Shown piece after piece: positions 12,422-22,884 of a stretch of 64,000 nucleotides of DNA (position 1 is its first letter; every line of letters begins with the position of its first letter). The notes under the pieces were generated by a model. The model was not told the DNA's origin. It was given only the letters and a program-made list of their open reading frames with translations, and made no database searches. The position numbers and the translations under genes are program-made. The stretch is from Desmodus rotundus (lineage: Eukaryota > Chordata > Mammalia > Chiroptera > Phyllostomidae): NCBI RefSeq assembly GCF_022682495.2, contig NC_071399.1, forward strand, positions 53,002,873 to 53,066,872. Direction: 5' to 3'.

Positions 12422-12499
12422 GTCCCAAATATGCCTCAGGAAGCTTTGGACAAATTATTATCATTTACACACAAACTCAGAGAGATACAGGATCCAACA
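12422..12499 (+). CDS. VWA8: VWA8 internal exon c
   Basis: A 78-nt exon of exactly 26 codons, phase 0 at both ends, between an AG acceptor (ctcataaaatag) and donor GTAAGT. It reads VPNMPQEALDKLLSFTHKL followed by REIQDPT. It continues exon b without a gap and belongs to the helical lid after the first AAA+ core. Skipping this exon would keep the frame, so in-frame alternative splicing is formally possible, but nothing in the sequence suggests it: both splice sites look strong. Confidence 0.94.
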
Positions 12500-12700
12500 G
12501 TAAGTCTGGATTTTCTGTTGTTGACAGGCTGCTGCTTTTTGTTCTTAGAGTTCAGTGCTTTAACATCTGTTTTCTAAGCTGGTATTTTTATGCCTGTGTT
12601 ATGATTTGTCCTATGAATATGTTTTACTCTTTCAATGATTTTAACATTTCTTCCAGCTCCTCATGGCTGATATCATAGGAAAAAACTTTGTAGAGGTGTA

Positions 12701-12857
12701 CCATGTTTTGCTGTGTATAATGCACCCTTTTTTGCCCAAATGTTTGAGTGAAAAATAAGGATGCATGTTGTACATGGGTTGTACTAATTCTCATATATAA
12801 TTTGCAAAACATGGGTGCATATTATACATGGGAGGCACTATACATGGCAAAATAAGG
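12701..12857. mobile_element. Small TA-flanked MITE
   Basis: About 157 bp between TA dinucleotides (12699-12700 and 12858-12859). The ends are imperfect inverted repeats: CCATGTTTTGCTGTGTATAA on the left; the reverse complement of the right end reads CCTTATTTTGCCATGTATAG. No coding sequence. This fits a Tc1/mariner-type MITE; family not recognised. Confidence 0.6.
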
Positions 12858-13059
12858 TACTTGGTACTCCTGGGGTTCAGCTTTGCTCCTTCTGTCTCCT
12901 ATACTGAGCAATCTCATCTCTTCTGATAACTTCAAGTACCACCTCTACAATAATGCCTATGTCTTTATCTTCAGCTTCTAACTGTTCTTTTCTGATTGAT
13001 TGTTTATTTCTAATTACATTTCCATGCTGGGATAGTATGTTGGAAAGATCTAGGGCTGT

Positions 13060-13170
13060 CACCATCTAACTCTGAGTCTCAGTGTTCTCATCTGTAAACT
13101 GGGATACTCCATGTATCTCAGGGAGGTACAGATGTATCTTAGGGAGGTGTGATGATGGGAGGTTGCGATT
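13060..13170 (+). repeat. MIR fragment
   Basis: 'gagtctcagtgttctcatct' followed by 'gtaaactgggata' is the conserved MIR core end. Partial copy. Confidence 0.6.
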
Positions 13171-13470
13171 GAACAGTCTTTTCCCTTTAAATCTACCTAT
13201 TCTTTATTCGATTTCCTGACTTTGTTAATAACTTGTCTACTAAATTATCTAAATTAGAAACCTTGACATCATTGTTGATTCCTTGCTTTACCACTATTTC
13301 TACTTAATTTGAAAGCAAATCTCATTAATTTAGTATCTTGATGTCTATTCTGTGCTCTTATCTATTGTCAGTTATTATCCTAGTGTTGGATTTCATAATC
13401 TTTCTCCTAGAATGTTGTCACTTTCTCTTGTCTGTCCTCTCAACCAATAATCCATTCGTCTTGTGGCCCT

Positions 13471-13930
13471 CTATTACTTTCCTGTGCTGTTGTTACACAT
13501 TACCATAAATTGGTGGTTTATGACAAAAAAACTTTATTTTCTGGGCACCAAAAGTTTGAAATGAAGCTAAAATCAATGTGTCAGCAGAGTCACATTCCCT
13601 TGGAAGCTCAAGGAAGAATCTCTTCTTGCCTCCTCCGGTTTCTGGTGGCTGCTGGCATTCCTTGACTCATGCCTGTCACTTCAGTCTCTGCCTCCATCTT
13701 CGCATCACCTTCTCTCTGTGTGTCTGTGTCAGATCTTTTTCTGCTGCCCTTTCATGAGGATACATGATTGCATTTAGTAGCCATTCAGGTAATTCAGGAT
13801 AATCTCCACATCTCAAAAATTTTTAATGCTATCTGCAGAGTCAGCTTTGCCATGTAAGGTAAAATTCACAGGTTCCAGGGATTAGGATGTGGATCTTTTG
13901 GGGGAGGGACTATTTTCTAGCTGTCACAGG
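13471..13930 (-). mobile_element. MLT1-type LTR (MaLR), antisense
   Basis: Reads as the reverse complement of an MLT1 LTR: 'tgttgttacacattaccata', 'aactttattttctgg' (complement of the polyadenylation region), 'tcttgcctcctccggtttct', 'ctgcagagtcagctttgc', 'attcacaggttcc'. An old solo LTR of an endogenous retrovirus-like element; no coding sequence. Ends eroded. Confidence 0.65.
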
Positions 13931-14265
13931 AGACCTCATCTCCAACTACTTTCCCCTTATTCATTCTTTTCAGCTATACCATTCTCCTTGTCGGTCTTTG
14001 AACAAACTAGCGCCCTTGCCACTTGAATGAACTAGTGCCCTTGCCACTTGGTGTCTCCTCTAACTCAGGTGCTCCTCCAAGGTAGCGATAGGTTTGCTCC
14101 CTCACCCTGTTTGGATTTGCTCAGATGTCTTCTTTTTAGTGAAGGCTTCCTAAAGCACTCTATTTAAAATCACTTATCCTCCCCATTTTATTCCTTTCTC
14201 TCTGTTTTAAGGTTCTTCATAGGGTTTATTACCCTTTGATATTATATGTTTTACTCATTTTTTTA

Positions 14266-14425
14266 AAATGAAGTGAAGAAACATCAATGTGTGAGAGAAA
14301 CATCGATCAGTTGCCTCTTGTACATCTCCAGCTGTGGACTAGGCCTGCAACCCTGGCTTGTGTCCTGACCAGGAATCAAACTGGTGACCTTTCCCTTTGC
14401 AAGACAATGCCATGCCGGTCAGGGC
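14266..14425 (-). repeat. Ves SINE, antisense
   Basis: Ends in 'ccggtcagggc', the reverse complement of a Ves head, with box B complement 'ggaatcaaactgg'. Exact 19-bp TSD TGTTTTACTCATTTTTTTA at 14247-14265 and 14426-14444. The CT-rich part and tail are short. Confidence 0.9.
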
Positions 14426-14499
14426 TGTTTTACTCATTTTTTTATTGTCCTTTTCCCCTCACTCAGATTTTAGTTCTGGGACGATGAGTTTTTATTTAT

Positions 14500-15175
14500 T
14501 TTGCTCCCTGCTGTATTCCCAGCATCTGGAACTTTGCCTACTACATAGAAGATATTCAATAAATATCTGTTAAATGAATGAATGAATGAATGAATGAATG
14601 AATCTTCCATTTGTCCCAGAAATGATCTTTCTCAAATTTATTTCCTAAGTTCTTCCCCTTCTTCATAGCTTTTAAGAGATGAATTCTCTTTGTCTGGAGT
14701 CTGAAGGACAACCTGCTAGGCATTCCTGTGAGTTCCATCTCACCCTGGCTGCTTTTCCAGCCTCATTTCCTACAGCCTTTCTTGAAGCACCCGCAGCTCT
14801 TCCACACATTGTTTCTTGCTGTTTTCTAAGCCCAGCACTTGACCCAAATGTCTGTGCCTTAGATAATGCCTGGGACTGTGCTTTTCTCTCTCCACTTGCA
14901 CTCAGGTTCCCTGTTCTATCAGGTGTCTTCTCTCAGCCCCCTTAGGCAGAGGTAACCTCTATATCCAATCTTCTTTTATGACGTTTGGCATATGCTTCTT
15001 ATATTGACCTGTTGCAGTTGTATCACAGTGTATTTTTATCTCTCCAATTAGAATTTCAACCCCTTGAGGCCAAGTCTTTTGCATTCTTTTATTATCATTT
15101 TCCAGTCTGGTGCCTGGCACATAATAGATACTTAAATGTTTGATGAATGAATGAATAAATAGATTAATTAATAGA
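14500..15175 (+). repeat. L2 3' ends (two pieces)
   Basis: About 14500-14605 and 15010-15175 both carry the L2 3' signature ('gtctggtgcctggcacataa', '...aatgaatgaatgaa'). The first ends in a GAAT tetranucleotide run at 14573-14603. 14610-15005 between them is unassigned. Confidence 0.55.
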
Positions 15176-15759
15176 TTGTCTCTAGAGTTTTATCTCCCAG
15201 AAAACATGTTACATTTTGGAAAAGGAAAATAATTCTTTAAGAGGAAAAAGAAAAATTATTTTTTCGTGGTTATAAAAAATATTTTATAACCAAACCCTTT
15301 ATTCAGTACTACAATGGCTGAATGTAAAGCTTTGTTCTCATTTTTTAAAAACACTAGATATTATTGAAAAGCATTTTGGCTTTAACTGAGAGAGCTGGTA
15401 TTTTTCAAAGTCATGAGAAATCCTTACTGATCACTGCAATGAAATGTGAAGCCTGAACTGTGTCACGCTTGGAATGAGATTAGAATGTTGTACCCTAGAA
15501 AGTTACCATGTGGTTTAACAGGACTCTTGTCATGAGAATCCTCTTGTTGGAGTCATCTGTCAAACATTTTCCGTGATTAACATAGTCACGGTCCCAGGTA
15601 TTAAGGATGGGAATTGCTGAGTCATACTTAACTGCTGATACTTTCAGTCATACTGGCTGAAATAATCTTGTCCTCAGTTCTTCCTTCTTTCTGATATCCA
15701 TCAGTTGTCAAACCCTTTAAAACATATTTCGATCCCTTCCTTCTATTCTTTTTGCTAGT

Positions 15760-16200
15760 AACCTCACTGTAGGACTTTATCTTTTTGTAGGCAGATTCCT
15801 GTCTCAATTCTGTCTGTCCTTCAACTACTTTACATACAGCTGCCAGATTAATCTTTCTAAACTCATGTTACTTTGTTGCACATAAGAAAGTCTTACTGCC
15901 TTTAGGAGCCAGGGCAAACTCCTTAAAGTGTCAGTCATAGATAGGTCTTTGTTATTTGGGAGCAAAGCTCCCAGCAGGGCCTTCTAATACAGCTGGGCTG
16001 GTTTCCTCACATTCTGCAAATATTTCTGTTCCTTTTGCATTCATGCCTTTGTAGCATTTCTCTTTCCCACCTGAACATTCAGGCCCCTATGCAGTTGTCA
16101 AGTGCTCCACTTATTTTGGCATTAAATTATATGCTATTTTGAACTGCAATTTTTCTTTCTTTTATTTAAATATTGTCCCCAGGCCTAGAACACAAATTTG
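15760..16200 (+). repeat. L2-like fragment
   Basis: Order of motifs follows the L2 3' half: 'agattaatctttctaaac', 'gagccagggcaaactcctta', 'cattcatgcctttgtagc'. Strongly diverged. Confidence 0.5.
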
Positions 16201-16857
16201 TTAGAAACAAGATGAAACACTGTTTGCTTAGAGATGACTTCTTTGAAACTTGGTGTTTTTTAATAGAAAAAAAAAAGATATGTTATAAAAGGTGGTCAAG
16301 CTCTCAACCTAGTCCCCAAAGGGCTGTTTAACCCGTGTTGTAGCTGCAGTATAATGCTAATAACAGCAGGGCAGCATTTCATAGAGCTATGAAATACATC
16401 AGGAAGGAGAAATCAATTCACTCTTTCTTCCTGGGACATGTGGAGATGACCTTAAGCAAAATGTGGAAAATAAGCAAAGGCACAGTATGTCTTTTTCATC
16501 TTCAGATTGTCCATTTTGAGCCCTTTGTTAATGTCATAGAGTTCCCTTCTCCATTCCCTCAGGTGATCAGGGCCACTGTACCGCCTTTATCACTCTCTGT
16601 GACATTTCACTCAGGCCTGTTCTGCCCTCCCAAAAGGCAAATTGCTTCAAAGTTGTTTCCTCTGATTTTCGGTGAAAATCCTTTGTCTCCTAATGTTACT
16701 GATCTAAGTTATTAATTAGGCCACTAATAATCTGATTCATTAAATTCATTCTAAAGTATAGGTTACATTCTCTTCTTCTGTTAGATTTTTTTTTATTATT
16801 TTGAAGAGGCTGATTTTAATAATTACTAGTATTTGTTGCATACCCATATGTGGCCTA

Positions 16858-17940
16858 CATGACCTACACTAAGTCCTTTAGAATAATTTTCTAATTTAAT
16901 TCTCAAAATGACCTTAAAAATGAAGGCATTATTATTGCTATTGTAAAGATGAGGAAACTTAGCATCACTAGCCATCAGAGAGATGCAAATTAAAACCACA
17001 ATGAGGTACCATCTCACACCAGTCAGAGTGGCCAACATAAACAAATTAACAAACAAATGTTGGAGAGGATGCGGAGAAAAGGGAACCCTAGTGCACTGTT
17101 GGTGGAAATGCAGACTGGTGAGGCCACTGTGGAAAACAGTATGGAATTTCCTCAGGAAACTAAAAGTGGAACTGCCCTTTGACCCAGCAATTCCGCTGCT
17201 GGGATTATACCCTAAGAACCCTGAAACACCAATCCAAAAGAACCTATGCACCCCAATATTCATAGCAGCACAACTTACAATAGCCAAGTACTGGAAGCAA
17301 TCTAAGTGCCCATCAGCAAATGAGTGGATCAAAAAACTATGGTATATTTACACAATGGAATTCTACACAGCAGAGAGAAAGGAGGAGCTTATACCCTTTG
17401 CAACAGCATGGATGAAACTGGAGAGCATTATGCTAAGTGAAATAAGCCAGAAAGTGAGGGACAAATACCATATGATCTCACCTTTAACTGGAACATAATC
17501 AACAAAAGAAAAAAGCAAACAAAATATAACCAGAGACATTGAAATTAAGAACAATCTAACAATAGCCAGGGGGGAGTGGGGAGGGGACAGTGGGGAGAGG
17601 GGTTTATAGGAACTACTATAAAGGACACATGGACAAAATCAAGGGGGAGGGTGGAGGTGGGGGAGGGAGCTAGGGTGGGGTAGAGGGATGGGGAGAAAAT
17701 GCAGACAACTGTAACTGAATAACAAAAATTTTTTAAAAATTAAAAAAATGTAAAATAGTTGAGTTTTGTACAGCATTTATACTGTTCTGGTAAGAACAAA
17801 ATACATGTGTGAGTTACATAATAAAAAAAAAATGAGGAAACTTAGGCTTGAAGAGTTTAAGAAGTTTCTCAAGGTCACATAGCTAATAAATGGGACCTTG
17901 TCTTTTCTGATTTCAAAGCTTATAGCCTTTACCATTACAT
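16858..17940 (-). repeat. MIR SINE, reverse, split by L1
   Basis: The left part (16858-16962, ending 'gatgaggaaacttag') and the right part (17832-17940, 'atgaggaaacttaggcttg' through 'aaggtcacatagctaataaa') are one MIR interrupted by the L1 at 16963-17831. The shared 14 bp is the L1's TSD. Confidence 0.75.
16963..17831 (+). mobile_element. 5'-truncated L1 with probable 3' transduction
   Basis: Carries the last part of L1 ORF2: an open frame at 16983-17498 with [34 protein letters not shown] and [20 protein letters not shown], the ORF2p C-terminus. A G-rich 3' UTR follows, to a weak A-rich end near 17745. About 75-85 bp of non-L1 sequence then runs to a second tail (ataaaaaaaaaa) before the TSD ATGAGGAAACTTAG (16949-16962 and 17832-17845). 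The second tail adjoining the TSD points to read-through transduction. Confidence 0.85.
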
Positions 17941-18593
17941 TATGCTTCCTGCAAGGTAGTTTTAAATTCAAGTTAGCAAATATTTATTGGTACTTACATG
18001 TCCTAAGTTCTGCACTAGCAACTCTACCATCGGGACTCGGGGAAGTACAAGAAAACAAGTCAATTTATCATGACAGTATAGGGGAAGAATTCCACACAGC
18101 AAGCTGCCACTGAAGGGACAAATTCATTGACATCTCTGTGGTCAGATCCTAAATTGCCCATTACTCTTTTTCTGTATTTCAAAAGCCATAGATTTACTTA
18201 AAGCTCTAAGCATTTTTAGGATAGCTTAACAATTCAGCTTTGTATAAGCAGAAAAAAATAAAAAATAGTTCATTGTACATAAAGGCTATTTTATATCCTT
18301 CCTCCATTCAACCACCACCCCCAAAATGTATACACAACATTTAGTACAAGAAAACAATTTAATTGAATTTAATTGATAAACACTTTTCATAGATTAAAAA
18401 AACTATGTTCAAGAATGTTTGAAATGTTAATTGCTTTCTGATTATTTTTATTTGTAATTCATTCACAGTACGTATGTATTTTAAGTTTAACCTTGTCCTT
18501 CAGGAATAATGAATTCTGCTATGATACCCCTCTAAAGGGACTTGCAGCAGGTTGAAACAAGACCCTTAACAAGCTGTCTTTGCCTTTTAATAG

Positions 18594-18709
18594 GCACAGT
18601 CATTGGCAGCATCACTTTCTACCAGACAGCTGTTGCGGATTTCTCGTCGGCTGTCCCAGTACCCTAATGAAAACCTTCACAGTGCTGTCACTAAAGCCTG
18701 CCTTTCCAG
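18594..18709 (+). CDS. VWA8: VWA8 internal exon d
   Basis: A 116-nt exon between tgccttttaatag and GTAACC. It starts in phase 0 and ends with two bases (AG) of an Arg codon. It reads AQSLAASLSTRQLLRISRRL, then SQYPNENLHSAVTKACLS. The RQLLRISRRL segment is an amphipathic basic helix, of the kind that carries the sensor-2 region in AAA+ lids (the role is inference). Intron 18710-30759 follows, the second longest here at about 12 kb. Confidence 0.95.
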
Positions 18710-19208
18710 GTAACCACATTCCCCTGTCTCAGTGAATTCAAGTTTCTGAATTTTTGCTAAAATAGTAACGTAAGTTTGATTGATAGTCTGGAAAAAGGAT
18801 TGGTCTGGATATGTAGCTATTTCAGCCTTGTGTTCAGTTTCAGAATGTATCTTTCATAGGCATAACAACAATTTTAAGAGGTATTCTAGAAAAGAAAACT
18901 TTCTAAGTCACTTGGCTTAAGTGATGTAGTGTTAAATATGTAAAAGTGTATTTGGGATTTGAATGCTGGTTTCATGTTTTTTCTGAGTTAGTTGTTCTTA
19001 ATCATTACACTTAGTGCCTCCCAAATTTCTATTGAAACTTTTCATGCTTTATAGCACTTCCCCGTTGCCCAAATTGAACAAAACAAACATCTTTTCAGTC
19101 TACACTAGTATTTTTCATACCCAGTTGGAAGTGGTTATAAATCATTGGCTTATAGAATGTTCTTGCAGAATTACACTTGGCATGAAACTATTTTAAAAGA
19201 ATAGTAAG

Positions 19209-19406
19209 CCCTGGCCGGGTGGCTCAGTTGGTTGGAGTGTCATCCTATGCACCGAAAGGTTGCAGGCTCAATCCCTGGTCAGTGAGCATACCTAGGCCCT
19301 GGGTTCGATCCCTGGTTAGGGTGTGGATGGAAGGCAACCAATCAGTATTTTTTTCTTGCTCTTCCTCTCTCTCTAAAATCAACATATTCTTGGGAGAGGA
19401 TTTTTA
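19209..19406 (+). repeat. Ves SINE
   Basis: Head 'ccctggccgggtggctcag', box B-like 'ggctcaatccc', with a second 'gggttcgatccctgg' downstream. TSD AAAAGAATARTAAG (19195-19208 and 19407-19420, one mismatch). Confidence 0.88.
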
Positions 19407-19465
19407 AAAAGAATAATAAGAAAGATTAAGAACAATATTCAGTAGGCCCAGAAGTTTCTTTTAGA

Positions 19466-19651
19466 CCAGTGGTCCCCAGCCACACCAGGGACCAGTTTTG
19501 TGGAAGACAATTTTTCCATGGGGGAGGAGGAGACAGGAGGCAGAACATGGTAATGCAAGTTCACTCACCAGCCACTTCCCTCCTTCTGTGTGGCCTGGTT
19601 CTTAACAGGCCACTGACCAGTACCTGTATGCAGCCTGGGGGTTGGGGACCC
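19466..19651 (+). mobile_element. hAT-type nonautonomous element
   Basis: Starts ccagtggtccccagcc and ends ggttggggaccc, with inverted termini, 186 bp. Flanked by near-identical 8-mers CTTTTAGA (19458-19465) and ATTTTAGA (19652-19659), the TSD length of hAT elements. I know the sequence ('gaccagttttgtggaagaca') from other mammals but am unsure of the family name. Confidence 0.7.
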
Positions 19652-20369
19652 ATTTTAGACTCTTTACATATGATCTGGTAGTATTTTTATGGTGGTTATA
19701 TCTGTTATTTATTCATTCCTTGACACATAAAAGGAATTAAAAGAGAATCTATTTTCAAACTAGGAGAATCTATAATTGTCCTCTATAAATTCAACTCAGT
19801 GCATAATTTTACTTATAAAGTAAGCTCCTTTTGTTGCAACTTGAGTTTGGTGTATCCAGCTAAAACAAGGCTCCTCTCCAGTGTCTTTACAGTAATTCTT
19901 TGAATAACTAATAATTACAAGAAATAGTAAAATTCTCTTTTTAATAAAAGAACATTAGACTTCCAAATGAAAATTAGAAAAAAATGCTTTAAGTGCTTAA
20001 TTTTCAGGGTCATGAACTGAATAAAGCATAGACAGCCATTACCTACCCAGTATTTTCTTCATCAGAACTTGGTTATAGACTTGTGTTAATAGAAGTAAAT
20101 AGTCAGTGCTAAGCAATATAAACAGTTTTCGAGCCAACGGGAAATAATACTTTGGATATATTAGCATGAAATAATCATGTTTTACAGACATTTATATATG
20201 CCCTGGTAGTTAAATCAACTTTCAATATCCTTTATTTATAAAAGCAAATGAAAATAAATCAATTAATGTGAATTGATGTAAGAAATAATTAAGAGTGATT
20301 AGAGTTTGCGGAACAAATATGCATTGCGATATTACTGCATAGCATTAAAACAATGAGCAACTTTAAAAT

Positions 20370-20940
20370 TGTGAGCAGAAAATACATACAAGGGAGCAAT
20401 ATTAAACTGGTAACTCCTGATCAGCAACAATAGATTCCAGGAGGAGTAGCTAGCATCCTAAAAATGTTGAGGGAAAATAACCATCAACCCAAGAAGTCTC
20501 AGCTTAGCTAAATAACATTTTTTTTATGAAGACTGAGTTTACTGTATTGCTGAAATAAATACAAGAGCAAATGTTTCAAGAAGAAGGAATCTGAATTCAG
20601 AAGGAAAATCTGGCAAGCAAATAATGATGAGGACGGAAATAGGTAAATATATTGATAATTTAAATATATTGTAAAAAAAGGTTGTTAAAATGAATACTAA
20701 TGTGGGGAAATAATTAACAACAGAATAAAATTAAAACAGTAAACAAGAGAAAAACTGAAAAAAGAGAAATGAATGCTCAAGTTCTCCTATTTTTTAGGAA
20801 GAGTAGTATTTAACCCCTTTAGACTTTGTTCAAGTATGCACATAAAATTTGGGTAAACATACAAAAAAATGGAAATGGATCCAGTAGACATGAAAGTAAG
20901 CAACAGAGAAAACTTGATCAATACAACATTAAGTAGAAAT
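20370..20940 (+). repeat. Old L1/HAL1 remnant, left of the HAL1 insertion
   Basis: Fragments such as 'ataaccatcaacccaagaag' and 'caagaagaaggaatctgaat' follow the order of an ancient L1-type element. With 22874-25690 it forms the host sequence of the HAL1 insertion. Whether it is one or several old insertions cannot be told by eye. Confidence 0.4.
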
Positions 20941-22873
20941 AGACTTCCAGCAAAGATGGAGGTGTAGGTAGATACATGTCGCTTCCTCGCACAATCAAAA
21001 GAAGGACAACAAATTTAAAACAAAAAATAACGAGAACTGCCAGAAAATCAAACTGTATTGAAGTCCAACAACCAAGGAGTTAAAGAAGAAACATTCATTT
21101 AGACTGGTAGGAGGGGTGGAGACGGGCAGCTGGGGTAGATTGGACGCGCAGCAAGGAGGCAGCTGGAGAACTGGGGCAAGGCAGCTACTGGCAGACAAGA
21201 CGGTTCCACATTTGTGTGCGGATAAAGAGGGAGGTACATCTGGGCAGCAAGACAGACTGCAATCCAGGGTTATAGCACAGGAAAAGAAAGCCTTAAACCT
21301 TTAGCTGTAAAAATCTGTAGGGGTGGCAGCTGCAGGAGAAACTCCCAGCCTCACAGGAGAGTTTGTTGGAGAGACCCACAGGGTTCTAAAAGGTACACAA
21401 AACCAATCACCTGGGAATCAGCACCAGAAGGGCCCAGTTTGCTTGTGGGTAGCAGGGGATGTGACTGAAAGCCAGCTGAGAGCCCAAGCAAGCAGTTTTG
21501 TTCCCTCTTGGACCCCTCCCCCATAGAAAGCACCACAACACAGCAACCTGGGTTTCCCCCCACCTGGCAAATACTTAAGGCTCCACCCCTTAGAATGTAA
21601 CAGTCATGCCAAGACAAAAATATATGGCCCAAATGAAGAACAGGTCAAAGCTCCAAAAAAAAAAAAAACCAACTAAGTGATGAATAGATAGCCAACCTAT
21701 CAAATGCACAGTTCAAAACACTGGTAATCAGGATGCTCACAGAAATGGTTGAGTACAGTCACAAAATACAGGAAGAAGTGAAGGCTATGCAAAGTGAAAT
21801 AAAAATATACAGGGAACCATCAGTGAAGGGAAGGAAACTGGGACTCAAATCAATGGTTTGGACCAGAAGGAAGAAATAAACATTCCAACACAATGAAGAG
21901 ACAAGAATTCAAGAAGATGAGGAGAGTCTTAGGAACTTCCAGGACAACTTTAAATGTTCTAACATCTGAATCACAGGGGTGGCAGAAGGAGAGGAGGAAG
22001 AACAAGAAATTGAAAACTTCTTTGAAAAAATAATGAATGAACAGTTCCCCAATTGGCGAAGGAAACAGACTTCCAGGAAGTCCAGGAAGCCCAGAGAGTC
22101 CCAGAGAAATTGGACCAAAGAAGTACCACACCAAGACACATCATAACTATGTTACCCAAGATTAAAGATTAGGAGAGAATCTAAAAAGCAGCAACAGAAA
22201 AGGAGACAGTTACTTATAAAGGAGTTCCCATAAGACTGTCAGCTGATTTCTCAAAAGAAACCTTGAAGGCAAGAAGGGGCTGGCAAGAAGTATTCCAAGT
22301 CATGACAGGAAAGGACCTACATCCAAGATTACTCTATCAGGCAAAGCTATCATTTAGAATGGAAGGGTAGGTAAAGTGCTTCCCAGATAAGGTCAAGTTA
22401 GAGGAGTTCATCATCACCAAGCCCTTATTATATGAAATGTTAAAGGGACTTATCTAAGAAACAAAGATGATCAAAAAATATGAACACTAAAATAACAACA
22501 AACTCACAAGTATCAAAAACCAAACCTTAAAAAACAAAAACAAAAGCAAACTAAGCAAACAACTAGAACAGGAACAGAATTACAGAAATGGAAACTACAT
22601 GGAGGGTTATCAGTGGGGAGGGAATGGAGGAGAATGGGGACAAAGATACAGGGAATAAGAAGCATAAATGGTAAGTACAAAATAGACAGGGGGAGGTTAA
22701 GAATAGCATGGGAAATGGAGAAGCCAAAGAACTTATATGTACAACCCATGGACATGAACTAAAGTGGGGGAGTGCTGGTGGGAGGGGTGTTGCAGGGCAG
22801 AGGAGAATGAAGGGGAGAAAAAATTGACATGACAGCTGTAATGTCATAATCAATAAAATATACTTTAAAAAAA
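20941..22873 (+). mobile_element. HAL1 (half-L1) copy 2, full length, sense
   Basis: Starts with the intact leader AGACTTCCAGCAAAGATGGA and ends in an A-rich tail, flanked by the exact 11-bp TSD TAAGTAGAAAT (20930-20940 and 22874-22884). At 1,933 bp it has a 5' leader, an ORF1 region (about 21610-22450, broken by stops and frameshifts; 'attgaaaacttctttgaaaa', 'agtaccacaccaagacacat') and a 3' UTR, but no ORF2. The lack of ORF2 with complete ends defines a HAL1. Confidence 0.85.
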
Positions 22874-22884
22874 TAAGTAGAAAT

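Larger units (their letters stand above)
12500..18593 (+). other. VWA8: VWA8 intron between exons c and d
   Basis: A 6.1 kb intron with a TA-flanked MITE (12701-12857), MIR (about 13060-13170), antisense MLT1 (13471-13930), antisense Ves (14266-14425), L2 pieces (about 14500-14605, 15010-15175, 15760-16200) and a MIR split by a 5'-truncated L1 (16858-17940). I see nothing assignable in 13175-13465, 15180-15750, 16205-16855 and 17945-18590. Confidence 0.8.

Noticed and set aside
16983..17498. 171-codon open frame as a possible host gene
   Set aside because: It is the C-terminal end of L1 ORF2 within a 5'-truncated insertion bounded by TSDs.
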